A DNA stretch of 20,811 nt from a virus. Of the stretch, positions 1 to 8,640 are shown one piece after another. The stretch spans positions 1 through 20,811 of the IMG/VR virus record IMGVR_UViG_3300033143_003663. One strand, 5' to 3'. The translations under genes and the position numbers were made by a program. Position 1 is the first letter of the stretch. Each line of letters opens with the position of its first letter. Under the pieces are notes generated by a model, which worked only from the letters and a program-made list of their open reading frames with translations, was not told the DNA's origin and ran no database searches.

Positions 1-327
1 ACCTAACTTAAAATCTTGCTCACTTAACTTACTTCTTTTATCTATATCTAAACCTCTAAAGCTTTCAACTAACGCTACACGTTCAGGATCGTATTTGTTT
101 AGTACACCTTTAACATTATTGTTTGTTTCTAAAGTTGTAGTACTTTCTGTTTCTATAGGATCTATTGTAGTATCTACTGTTAATGATTCAACAACAGGTT
201 CAACTTCAGTTTCTATTTCCTCAATTAATCTAGCGTCTGGGTATCTTTCCATGAACGTTGGTAAGTTTTCCTCACTAACAGTCCACTCAACACCCGTCGT
301 ATCATCCTTTAATACGTATTTTGGCAT
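1..327 (-). CDS. Unidentified phage protein, N-terminal part only (runs off the left edge)
   Basis: An open frame starts at an ATG at 327-325 and stays open for 109 codons to base 1, so the stop lies outside the window. The protein begins MPKYVLKDDTTGVEWTVSEE and continues with NLPTFMERYPDARLIEE. Next comes an acidic, Thr/Glu-rich, probably disordered stretch (about residues 38-70), then a segment with KYDPERVALVESFRGLDIDK. Similar short openings (a WTVSEENL-type strand followed by a helix ending in YPdA) occur, as I recall, at the start of large structural or internal virion proteins of marine phages; I cannot confirm this. The gene follows the internal-protein candidate at 338-2155 with a 10-base gap of only A and T, so it is probably cotranscribed. 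Function unknown; a virion role is inferred from position. Confidence 0.72.
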   Translation of the reverse strand, partial: MPKYVLKDDTTGVEWTVSEENLPTFMERYPDARLIEEIETEVEPVVESLTVDTTIDPIETESTTTLETNNNVKGVLNKYDPERVALVESFRGLDIDKRSKLSEQDFKLG

Positions 328-337
328 ATTATAATAT

Positions 338-2155
338 TTATTTAACTTCTACGTACTTACCATTTTTAAATTGGTAAACTTTGCCTTTATCAGGACTACC
401 ATCAATATTGTTTACATAATATTGACCTTCTACAGCTTGTGATACTTTAGCTACTCCTTGATTAGGATTATTTTTTGTTCCGTCTCCTACGTTAGGATCA
501 AAATCTTTTCTTTCACTTACCCAGTTAGGATTTTTATATCTTTTACCCTCATATTCAAAGTATTCTTTATCTTCAGCTGGTTTTTCTTCTAGCGCATCAT
601 AAGCTTGTTGAGCCTCGGCTTTTACTCTTCTTTCTCTTTCACTTATTCTTGTATCAAATATTCTTTGATCTTCAGGTGATATACCGTGAACTTTAGTTAA
701 TGCTTTTTTAATACCACTAGCAGTATTAAGTCCAGCTACTGTATTACCATCTTCGTCTATTATAGTTTCACCTATAGTTACTTTAATTTTACCTGCAGCA
801 TCTTTCAATATTTTCTTCTTTTCTGCTTCATCTGCTTCTGCATACTTATCGTACAACTCATCTTCCATAGAGTCAATAACATATTGATCATCAACCACAG
901 TGTAAGTTCCATCAACTGGGTTTACTTCAGTCAATGCTTCAGCTATTTTATCATAATCATTTACTAATTCATGAGACTTAGATACGTAATCTTCATATAT
1001 AGCTTGCTTAGCCGAGAACCTTTGATCAGCTAAGCTTGGTGGTTTTTGGCCGCCTTTGCTAGAACCAGGTGCTGAGTATTTTCTACTCTTAACAAGCATC
1101 TTAACACCATCTGCTGGAGCATTATCTTCTAACGCTTTAGTAGCTAAAAACGTTGCAGCTTCTTTTCTTTGTTTCTGTATGTTAGCTTCTATTTCTTGTG
1201 GACTATTTCCTTCAACGTTCATCCAATCAGTATCTTTACCCATTAAATCTGCCCATACAGTTTTCATCCTTTGTTCATCATCTAACAAACCGTTAAATTG
1301 ACCAGCGTTTACCATAGAACTAATAGCTTTTGCTCTTTGCTGTGGTGTCATAAATTTTACAGTAGCCATTTCAGATCCTACTCTTTTCTCTTCAAAAGTA
1401 ACTAAGTCTGCATTATCTTTTCCACCTGGTTTAACTACATTGTTATATGCATTTTTATAAGTTTCACTTAAGTCTGGAACAGTGTTAAACGCGTCTTTAC
1501 CATCTGCAGAGTCTTTAGCTATCTGAGTTAAATTAGCTACATAAGGATTATTAGGATCATTAGGGTTTTCTCTTACTGCATATGTTACGTTGTTTCTTCT
1601 TACGTATTTAGACTCTCCTGTTTTCATACCTAATAAAGCTTGTTGTACTCCATTAGGTGTTCTAGAACTAATAGCACCTGGTTGACCTGGTGGTATTTCT
1701 AAACCTTTACGTAGCGCGTCTGCTTGTACAGTTACTGCTACGGCTTCATCCATAGTACCTTGAACCTTTTGATTTAACTCTGCTATTGCTTGTGCAGCTT
1801 CAGAAGATGATATTTTACCTTCTCTTTGTAATGTTCTTATTTTATATGATTGTTCTTTCATACCAAATAAGTAATCATGAAAGTTTTGGTTAGTCTTGTT
1901 AGAGCCTAAATCTACTTTATATATAGCAGCAGCATCTTGTTCAGCTCTTTGAAATTGTTGATTAGCAAAAAGTTCTTCTTGAGCTTTTCTTTCTTTTTCA
2001 TTTGCCTGCTGTTGCACTGCTAACGCTGCAATGTTTCTATCACTAGCTGCGGCACTCTCTTGGTTTTTAATTACTAAATCTAATAAACCCTCTGCGTAAG
2101 CATTACGCTGTTGATAATTTGCTAATTTTGCTCTCTGTCCTGAATACTTTACCAT
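338..2155 (-). CDS. Putative internal virion / ejection protein, 605 aa
   Basis: I recognise no enzymatic motif. The first 170 or so residues are helical and rich in Ala, Gln and Glu (AALAVQQQANEKERKAQEEL near residue 43), as expected of a coiled coil. The middle (about 185-370) is mixed and contains MTPQQRAKAISSMVNAGQFN. The C-terminal third is highly charged and ends in a small Gly/Tyr/Lys region with EGQYYVNNIDGSPDKGKVYQ. There is no signal peptide or clear membrane helix. It lies directly after another Ala/Gln-rich helical protein (12-base gap) and after the tail genes, where podovirus-type phages place proteins stored in the head and ejected with the DNA. That role is inferred from composition and position. 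A tail-fibre accessory protein is an alternative, but the lack of beta-repeat sequence argues against it. Confidence 0.8.
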   Translation of the reverse strand: MVKYSGQRAKLANYQQRNAYAEGLLDLVIKNQESAAASDRNIAALAVQQQANEKERKAQEELFANQQFQRAEQDAAAIYKVDLGSNKTNQNFHDYLFGMKEQSYKIRTLQREGKISSSEAAQAIAELNQKVQGTMDEAVAVTVQADALRKGLEIPPGQPGAISSRTPNGVQQALLGMKTGESKYVRRNNVTYAVRENPNDPNNPYVANLTQIAKDSADGKDAFNTVPDLSETYKNAYNNVVKPGGKDNADLVTFEEKRVGSEMATVKFMTPQQRAKAISSMVNAGQFNGLLDDEQRMKTVWADLMGKDTDWMNVEGNSPQEIEANIQKQRKEAATFLATKALEDNAPADGVKMLVKSRKYSAPGSSKGGQKPPSLADQRFSAKQAIYEDYVSKSHELVNDYDKIAEALTEVNPVDGTYTVVDDQYVIDSMEDELYDKYAEADEAEKKKILKDAAGKIKVTIGETIIDEDGNTVAGLNTASGIKKALTKVHGISPEDQRIFDTRISERERRVKAEAQQAYDALEEKPAEDKEYFEYEGKRYKNPNWVSERKDFDPNVGDGTKNNPNQGVAKVSQAVEGQYYVNNIDGSPDKGKVYQFKNGKYVEVK

Positions 2156-2167
2156 TGTTTATTTATT

Positions 2168-2836
2168 TTAAATACCAAAAAGTTTAGGTGGTCCTATTGT
2201 TCCACCGCCTGTCATACCACCAGCTAGTGATTCAACAGTTCCACCAACAGCTCCTACCATATCAGTTGTAGCTTGTAGCTTTGCTAGTCTAGCCATGTTT
2301 GCTGAGTCTTCAGCTCTTAATTGATCTGATCTTAACATTTCTTGTTTTGCTATATCTCTAGACTCTTGTGCTTCAAATTTAAATGCTTCACCAGCAGCTT
2401 TTAGTTCAGCAACTTTTTCAGCTCCTTGAGCACGAGCCTTTTGATTAGCAGCTTCTTGTTGTTGTATGTTGGCAGAAACACCACGTTTGCTTTCTAACGC
2501 CATACGCGCTAATGCTGTAGCTCCACCAGCGCCACCGCCTGTCTGTGCTATAGTGTCTAAAGTATTAGCTAAAGCAATGTCTTGTTCTTCAGCTTGAAAC
2601 TTAGCTGCTTGTGTCGCTACACCTAAATTTTCAAACTCATTAGCCATGTTTTCATATGGGTTTATTACCTCTTGTCTGTTGGCTTCAAACTCTTCTAATG
2701 CTCTTTTTTTATCTTCAGCTATTTGATTTTGTTTCTCCTGCTCTTTTTTAGCAGCTCTGTTTGCTATACCACCTTTTACTAGCTTGGTGGCACCAGCTAC
2801 ACCTGCTGCTATTGCTAAACTTGTTCCTACTGCCAT
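2168..2836 (-). CDS. Putative internal virion protein (ejection-type), 222 aa
   Basis: The protein opens with a hydrophobic, glycine/alanine-rich segment (SLAIAAGVAGATKLVKGGIA, residues 6-25) that could insert in or cross a membrane. A long amphipathic helical region rich in Ala, Glu, Gln and Lys follows, broken by NPYENMANEFENLGVATQAA and by the Gly-rich AQTGGGAGGATALARMALES. It ends with a second Gly-rich stretch near GAVGGTVESLAGGMTGGG. This pattern (glycine zipper, NPYxN, long helices) is typical of small DNA-ejection proteins such as T7 gp14 or P22 gp7, though no alignment was done. The ATG is one base beyond the stop of the GNAT-like gene (junction TAATATG), which implies translational coupling. 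Role: likely carried in the capsid and delivered into the cell envelope during infection (inference). Confidence 0.8.
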   Translation of the reverse strand: MAVGTSLAIAAGVAGATKLVKGGIANRAAKKEQEKQNQIAEDKKRALEEFEANRQEVINPYENMANEFENLGVATQAAKFQAEEQDIALANTLDTIAQTGGGAGGATALARMALESKRGVSANIQQQEAANQKARAQGAEKVAELKAAGEAFKFEAQESRDIAKQEMLRSDQLRAEDSANMARLAKLQATTDMVGAVGGTVESLAGGMTGGGTIGPPKLFGI

Positions 2837-2837
2837 A

Positions 2838-3239
2838 TTATAATACTTTTGTTAATTCGTAAGAGGGCTTAGTATTTTTACTCCACCCTAGTTTTTCGTG
2901 TGTTTCTATTAGTTTAGTATGTTGCATTACTGCAAATAAATATTTATACCCTGAAGCTTTGATAAGGTTCTCTGCACCGGTTATAAGAAGCTCTATCGCA
3001 GCTTCTCTGTCACTTTCTCTATACTCTGGATCTGATACTATCCATTCAAGCAAAGCTGTCTTAGAGTTAGTAAAATAAATAAATCCTGCAACTACAGGTT
3101 TACCATTTACTTCTACTATTACTCCGCCGGTTCCGTCATTGGGTAAAAAATCTTTTACTGGAGCTTTCCATTTAGGCCATGATGCCCACCACGTAGACAA
3201 CACATCCCAATCCTGCTCTGTTAATTTACGTATATTCAA
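2838..3239 (-). CDS. GNAT-like acetyltransferase-fold protein, 133 aa, TTG start
   Basis: The sequence looks like a compact GNAT fold. The N-terminal strand-helix (MNIRKLTEQDWDVLSTWW) is followed by the beta-hairpin VIVEVNGKPVVAGFIYFTNS (40-59), the central strand and turn ALLEWIVSDPEYRESDREAA (62-81), a helix, the strand YKYLFAVMQ (98-106) and the closing HEKLGWSKN (114-122). The usual acetyl-CoA loop R/Q-x-x-G-x-G/A is not seen; its position holds YRESDREAA, so catalysis is uncertain. The start is TTG at 3239-3237: no in-frame ATG lies nearby, an in-frame stop lies just upstream, and MNIRKLT matches a normal GNAT beginning. It sits between the tail stabilisation gene and the internal-protein genes in the same operon. 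A virion-associated or virion-modifying role is possible but unproven. Confidence 0.72.
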   Translation of the reverse strand: MNIRKLTEQDWDVLSTWWASWPKWKAPVKDFLPNDGTGGVIVEVNGKPVVAGFIYFTNSKTALLEWIVSDPEYRESDREAAIELLITGAENLIKASGYKYLFAVMQHTKLIETHEKLGWSKNTKPSYELTKVL

Positions 3240-3249
3240 TTTTATTTAA

Positions 3250-5139
3250 TTAAGTTGATGATACTACATTATTACTAAATGTAGAAAATATTGTTTTTTC
3301 TCCTGCAGGATCTGTGCCTGCATCAGTTGATATTATTACTGTTGCAAAATAACCCTTAATACCTGATGATGGATAACCACCATATGAGTCAGGTCCAAAT
3401 ATAACTTCACCTGGTCTTGGAGCACTATTGCTTTTTAATTCTGCTACGTATTTACCTTCTTTTCTAATAAAGCCAGCTCTTCTAATTGGTTGACTTAATG
3501 CAGCAGGATATACATTACCTGCATCATCATAAGCACCTTCATAGTAACTTCTTACTTGAGCAGTCTTGTCTTCTTGGCTTTCATATACGCCAGGAACAGG
3601 ATTTGAATAATCATCAGGCACTTCAAAAGTTCGTTGTAAATCAGACACAAATGAATCAACTTGCCAACCATTACTACCTTCATATCCAACTGTTAAAAAG
3701 TTTTTATTAATACTTACATTATTATTAAAAACTAATTTTACTGCAGATGCTTGAGTAGCAGCACCATAGAACTCATTTCTAGTATTACTTGTTTCATCAT
3801 TATGTTTCCATACTTGACCACTTTTTGTAGTAAAGTAATCGTTTTTAATACTAAAAATAAAATCTGGTACATAGCTATATCTTGACGTCCAACCTAAAAC
3901 TTGCTCATCAAAAACAACCGTTTGATTAAAACCATCTTCATTTGCTTGACCAGCTTTTGTAGGGTTTACACCTGTTGCTGGGTCTTGTAGTGATACTGTA
4001 TAGAACCTGTCATATGTATCCCAACCACCTACTATTTTATCTTTATCGTAATACTCAAATACTAGAACTTCATTAGCTAAAGGCGCTCTAGGTTCTATAG
4101 AAACATATATAGTAACACTACCTTGTTCAGCTTTCTTAATTGTTATTTCATCACCGGTTACAGAAGCATTATTGTAATTTCCCGAGCCTGCACCTAGTTC
4201 ATATAACACCTTGGCACCTACAGGTAATTCGTTTGCATTAGTAGTTAAGTTTATAAAATATTCAATTGGCGCTCCTCCTGTAGCTCCATCACTTGCGTAA
4301 GTATAACTATCATCATATATAGATTTATAGTTTTCATCTACATCTCTTAATAGATCTCTAAAAAAGTTTGACATACCGTACTGAGATATTTCAGTTAAAC
4401 CATCTCTAGATAATCTCATTATAGATCCTCTGTCTCTATCTGCAAAGTATTTTCTATAACCAAACACAGCAAAAGACTCTGGATTTTTACTAATACCAAA
4501 CTCTCCTACATAAGGAGTTATTTGACCAACAACTAAATTACTCGATGTAACAGTACCTCCGCCTTCTGCAGAATATATAGCATCTTTATCTATTAAAGCT
4601 CTATTTACTTTATCTTCTTGAAATACTATTAAGTTAGTATCTTCCGCATACAGTCTTTGTATACTACCTTTTTGTGGGTCTACAGCTTTAGTAATAGCTT
4701 CACCTACAGAAAAAACATTTGTTTGATTAATACCTGTTCTTGAATTATATAAACCAGAGTATATTAAAGCATTAGGTCTATATTCTTGAGCGTTGCTATC
4801 TTCTTTTAAATATGCTTTAGCACCATAATCTGTAGACACATTGTTGTATCCACCTCGTATTCTAGCTTCTTCTACTACCCAATTTTCTACTTCTTGATAA
4901 TTATAATTTTCACTATCTGCAGCGCCTGATGGAAACTCAGGGTAACCATCAGCACCACCTCTCCAAGGTAGACCTGGAAATGTAGAACCATAACCACCTC
5001 TATATGGATCTTCTCCATTGCTTGTAGCTGGGTAAGGCCAAGGTTGTACAGGGCTAACGCTAGTGTCTAATGTGCCTCTATATACAACCTTTTTTAACCA
5101 AAATGAATTATAATAATCTACAAATACTGTTGTTGCCAT
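3250..5139 (-). CDS. Tail stabilisation/tubular-type protein, C-terminal portion as a separate gene, 629 aa
   Basis: The protein is beta-rich and Tyr/Asn/Gly-rich. The core at about residues 90-260 carries a distinctive series: EEARIRGGYNN (90-100), NALIYSGLYNSRTG (123-136), LIVFQEDKVNRALIDKDAIY (170-189), GISKNPESFAVFGYRKYF (215-232) and RGSIMRLSRDGLTEISQYGM (237-256). From memory, this series follows the sequence types of the preceding gene within one long tail-tube/stabilisation protein in related marine phages; such proteins form beta-propellers around the tail hub. Here it is its own frame, starting with ATG one base after the previous stop (TAATATG). Residues 20-80 are a Pro/Gly/Tyr-rich segment that may be a linker. 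The two products probably assemble together in the tail. The family assignment is moderate and the split is directly visible. Confidence 0.75.
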   Translation of the reverse strand: MATTVFVDYYNSFWLKKVVYRGTLDTSVSPVQPWPYPATSNGEDPYRGGYGSTFPGLPWRGGADGYPEFPSGAADSENYNYQEVENWVVEEARIRGGYNNVSTDYGAKAYLKEDSNAQEYRPNALIYSGLYNSRTGINQTNVFSVGEAITKAVDPQKGSIQRLYAEDTNLIVFQEDKVNRALIDKDAIYSAEGGGTVTSSNLVVGQITPYVGEFGISKNPESFAVFGYRKYFADRDRGSIMRLSRDGLTEISQYGMSNFFRDLLRDVDENYKSIYDDSYTYASDGATGGAPIEYFINLTTNANELPVGAKVLYELGAGSGNYNNASVTGDEITIKKAEQGSVTIYVSIEPRAPLANEVLVFEYYDKDKIVGGWDTYDRFYTVSLQDPATGVNPTKAGQANEDGFNQTVVFDEQVLGWTSRYSYVPDFIFSIKNDYFTTKSGQVWKHNDETSNTRNEFYGAATQASAVKLVFNNNVSINKNFLTVGYEGSNGWQVDSFVSDLQRTFEVPDDYSNPVPGVYESQEDKTAQVRSYYEGAYDDAGNVYPAALSQPIRRAGFIRKEGKYVAELKSNSAPRPGEVIFGPDSYGGYPSSGIKGYFATVIISTDAGTDPAGEKTIFSTFSNNVVSST

Positions 5140-5140
5140 A

Positions 5141-8100
5141 TTATGAAAGTACTAAATCAAAATCAAAATCTGTTGAAAGACCACTACCTGATCTATCAGT
5201 CACTCTTAAAGTAAGAGGATATGACGCAATAGGCGCAGCTGATGTTGCTTCTATACCTATAGATGGAGGACCACTACTATGATAAAGTTGAAACAGACCA
5301 GGAGGAACAGTACCTCTTGGTATTAGTTCAAAAACACCTAGTGTTATTAACTCATCTACGTTGATTATTATATCTGAAGCACCTGCTGGAGACACAGGAG
5401 GGAACGGAGGCGCCGAGGGATCTTCACGTGCAACTCCATTGTAATAATTATCAGAATTAACGCATCCGTTTCTAAAAAAATCTTTATTTGGACTACCGTA
5501 ATTTAAAAACGAAACTGAGTCTAAAACTGTAGCGGCTGATCCAACAGCATTGCCGTTCCAAACAACTTGCCAATCAGCTCCTGCTATAGGAGATTCATTT
5601 ATAACAGATTTGTTAGTTGCTGTAGGTGTATAAGGTGTGGGTAAAATACCAGTTACAGTAAAATCAAAATCAAGAGTATAAACACCGGTGTCAAGCACAG
5701 CAGGTATACCAGGGCCTGTATATTCTAAGTCATATAGTATAGTGCTACCAGAAACAGGCACTAACTGAAAGTCGCTTGAAAAATCAACGCCATTTTGATT
5801 CTCTACTCCATCAAGTGTTACAGTACCATAACCAGCAGGTGATCCATCAGGTAACAACGCTTGTATTCGCGCACATGTTACAGGAGTAACTGTTCCATCA
5901 TCATTCTCAGATAAGTCTAGTGTAAAGTCTACATTACTAGCATCTACAAATCCAGTATCATTATCTATATCTTCGTTTAATTGTGCTATTGTACCACTAG
6001 TTGTAGACTCATAGTATATTTCAATTTGAGACTCTACAGGATCTGTTTCAAAAACGTTTAATGCTCTAGAAAATTTTGGTGTATTTTGCGTTACTGCAGA
6101 TAAACCAATAATAAAATTTGTAGATATTTGTGCAACAAATGGATTAGCAGAAGCACCTAGATATAAGGGATCTATATATTCTGACCCATCATTAGGATAA
6201 GATGAATTAGTTATACTTACTCCAGAAGAATTGTTTTGTGAAGTCCACTTTCCTAGATCATTAAAAGATATTATAGAATTAACTGTACTTGTAAATTTAC
6301 CTTTAATTTGAGAACTTTCAGATACTGCCAATTGATCTATGTAACCGCTTACAGTTGCGTCTGTAGATATATTACTTGAAGCTACAATATATGTAGTAAC
6401 AACTCTTGGAAATAATAACGTTTCACTACCATATATTTCTTCTGTAGGACCTACATCAGCTAATTCTTTAGGTACTTTATTTATGTTATCTCCAAATAAA
6501 GCTAAATTAGAAAATTGAGTAGTTCTTACATATTGAGGTTTATCTCCAACTGTAGGTGAAGTAGCATCATCTTTACCTAGTTTACCACTAAAAGTTATAA
6601 TACCAGAAGTAGCACCAGGTAGATACACATTGTAGTATTCTTGTTGCTGTTGTTGTACAACAATTTTATAACTGTAATATCCTAATGGATTTTCAGTTGT
6701 AAATGTACCTGGATAACCACCATCAACTGCTGTAGGTATAGGATCTAAAAAGTTAACTGTAATACTATTACCAGGCCAGTTAAGTGGAGAAAGCCCACCA
6801 CCAGTATATGGAGCGTATATAGTAGAATCTTTTTTACCAACACCTAACGCCTGAGAAGGATCTCTTAATATCACATTAGATGATCTACCATATCTATCTA
6901 CAAGTACTACACCAACTTTATAAGATCTGTTTTGTTTAACAGTGTGATTAGGATATTCTTTTCTTTGTTGTCTAAATACAGGAGAAACTTCTAATGATGG
7001 TTTTTGTGAATAACCTAAAAAGTAGTTTAAAAAATCAGGTGATCCATGTTTTTCTATAAAGTTACCATACATAACTCTATTACCAGTGGTTGCTTGTGCT
7101 AAAGCTTTAATAGGTACTTTATCATGAACTCTAGTAGAAACCATTTCAGGTAAAGTTTTAAACGGCTTATTAGATAAATAGTCGTATATATAAAATCTAT
7201 CTGTACCGCTAAAAGCTGTATCTATTTCTATTTCTTCAATTACTTTTATAGCTAAACCATCAGACTCTTTAGCTAGTATTTGTATAGACTCTACTTTAAA
7301 ATCATCTGCAAAATCTTGTTGTCGTGATCCAAGAGTTTCACCAAATGGCTCTGGTAGTGGTAAATTAAACTTTATAGTAGACACTTGGTTTTCCATAAAC
7401 TTAACTACTCCTGTAGCAGCAGCATCTCTTTCATCTTTTCTAGCAGGTGCGCCAACGGGTTGAGTGTTAGCAGTGGTAGGCATAGAACTAGATAGAGTGT
7501 TAAATGATGAATCTATAAAATAACCGTATTGCTTAGGTACAAAAGCTGATTGAGTAAATGGTGCCATTAATGAATACTCACCATCATCATATTTAAATCT
7601 ATAACTAAATCTTATAAATCTATCTTTTAAATAGTCTTCGTCACCATCGTAATCAATATTATATTCTGGGTTTTCATAGAAAAAAGCTAATACATCATTA
7701 GCTTCAAATGCTGTTCTTTCCGCAGGATCTACAAATCTTGCAGCTGCTGCATCTGCCGCCGCTCTTATCTCTGAATCTGTAGCATAAGGATAATCAGGTG
7801 TTGGCCAATCATACTCTATCCTCGTTTCAAAAGGTTTGTTTTTTAATTTAAACACACCTAACTCTGGAAAATTTAAATTAATAAAATACATTTGAGCGGT
7901 AAAATTACCAACATCTTTATTGTATTTACTAAAATCTAAATTATTATCTGCACCAACAGTCTCTATAGGCCACAGCGCATTAGGTGCTAAATACTGTTCT
8001 GTTTCATTTATCATAGATGATTTGTAAGTTCCACCATCTAAATAAACTAATTGTAAAGGTTTATAAGGCATATACTTAGAAACAGATATATGATCCTCAT

Positions 8101-8638
8101 TTAAGTAATATGTTTCTGGATTTGCAATAGCTGTTTCTACATTAATTTTTCTAGGTTGATTACGATTGTCTGTCCAGAATAAAAGATCTTCTACGAGATC
8201 AACAGCATATATAGGATGAGTTTTAGAGAAGTTTAAAAAGTTACCTGATACTAATATATCTTCAGCACCAGTAACTAAATCTCTGTAAGCTATAAAGCAG
8301 TCTGCAGCTGGCACTGTGGCTCCTTTGTCATCAACAAAACTGCCTGGAGCAAAATTATCTAATTGATTATCTGAAGCATCAGTATAATTAGTAGCAAATA
8401 AAAATATTCTATCGCTATTAGTATCTTCATAAACACCAATGATATCTACGTTGTCGTCCCAAGTAAAGTTAGTTAATTGTGTATTACCTAAAACGTTTTC
8501 TACAACTCCTTCATCTGGACCTTCTGATTTACTAACAGATATATTAAATCCATCTCTGTATTCTCCAGGCGTTAGTATTCTTTCGTCTAAGTCTTTATTC
8601 ATTTTAGACTTAGTGAAAACTACTCTTGATTCAGCCAT
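5141..8638 (-). CDS. Large tail tubular / stabilisation-type structural protein with C-terminal Ig-like domain, 1165 aa
   Basis: The N-terminus has the signature of tail-tube/stabilisation proteins (compare P22 gp10 and T7 gp12): KMNKDLDERILTPGEYRDGF at residues 12-31, then a region ending VVENVLGNTQLT. Repeated beta-propeller-like strands follow, including DRIFLFATNYTD and EDLLFWTDNRNQPRKINVET. The middle holds HTVKQNRSYKVGVVLVDRYG and YYSYKIVVQQQQQEYYNVYL (near 650), then FSNLALFGDNINKVPKELAD. After about residue 870 the protein changes to Ig-like or fibronectin-like beta modules. The last 65 or so residues (GTVPPGLFQLYHSSGPPSIG, then YPLTLRVTDRSGSG) fit the putative Ig family He_PIG, a cadherin-like fold common on virion surfaces. 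It follows the neck genes with a 2-base gap. It probably forms the short tail or its collar; structural identity is likely, exact homology is inferred. Confidence 0.8.
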   Translation of the reverse strand: MAESRVVFTKSKMNKDLDERILTPGEYRDGFNISVSKSEGPDEGVVENVLGNTQLTNFTWDDNVDIIGVYEDTNSDRIFLFATNYTDASDNQLDNFAPGSFVDDKGATVPAADCFIAYRDLVTGAEDILVSGNFLNFSKTHPIYAVDLVEDLLFWTDNRNQPRKINVETAIANPETYYLNEDHISVSKYMPYKPLQLVYLDGGTYKSSMINETEQYLAPNALWPIETVGADNNLDFSKYNKDVGNFTAQMYFINLNFPELGVFKLKNKPFETRIEYDWPTPDYPYATDSEIRAAADAAAARFVDPAERTAFEANDVLAFFYENPEYNIDYDGDEDYLKDRFIRFSYRFKYDDGEYSLMAPFTQSAFVPKQYGYFIDSSFNTLSSSMPTTANTQPVGAPARKDERDAAATGVVKFMENQVSTIKFNLPLPEPFGETLGSRQQDFADDFKVESIQILAKESDGLAIKVIEEIEIDTAFSGTDRFYIYDYLSNKPFKTLPEMVSTRVHDKVPIKALAQATTGNRVMYGNFIEKHGSPDFLNYFLGYSQKPSLEVSPVFRQQRKEYPNHTVKQNRSYKVGVVLVDRYGRSSNVILRDPSQALGVGKKDSTIYAPYTGGGLSPLNWPGNSITVNFLDPIPTAVDGGYPGTFTTENPLGYYSYKIVVQQQQQEYYNVYLPGATSGIITFSGKLGKDDATSPTVGDKPQYVRTTQFSNLALFGDNINKVPKELADVGPTEEIYGSETLLFPRVVTTYIVASSNISTDATVSGYIDQLAVSESSQIKGKFTSTVNSIISFNDLGKWTSQNNSSGVSITNSSYPNDGSEYIDPLYLGASANPFVAQISTNFIIGLSAVTQNTPKFSRALNVFETDPVESQIEIYYESTTSGTIAQLNEDIDNDTGFVDASNVDFTLDLSENDDGTVTPVTCARIQALLPDGSPAGYGTVTLDGVENQNGVDFSSDFQLVPVSGSTILYDLEYTGPGIPAVLDTGVYTLDFDFTVTGILPTPYTPTATNKSVINESPIAGADWQVVWNGNAVGSAATVLDSVSFLNYGSPNKDFFRNGCVNSDNYYNGVAREDPSAPPFPPVSPAGASDIIINVDELITLGVFELIPRGTVPPGLFQLYHSSGPPSIGIEATSAAPIASYPLTLRVTDRSGSGLSTDFDFDLVLS

Positions 8639-8640
8639 AT

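Noticed and set aside
95-334. Plus-strand open frame of 79 codons at the left edge.
   Set aside because: It is the mirror of the minus-strand gene 1-327, which has a better start, typical charged composition and the same direction as all other genes.
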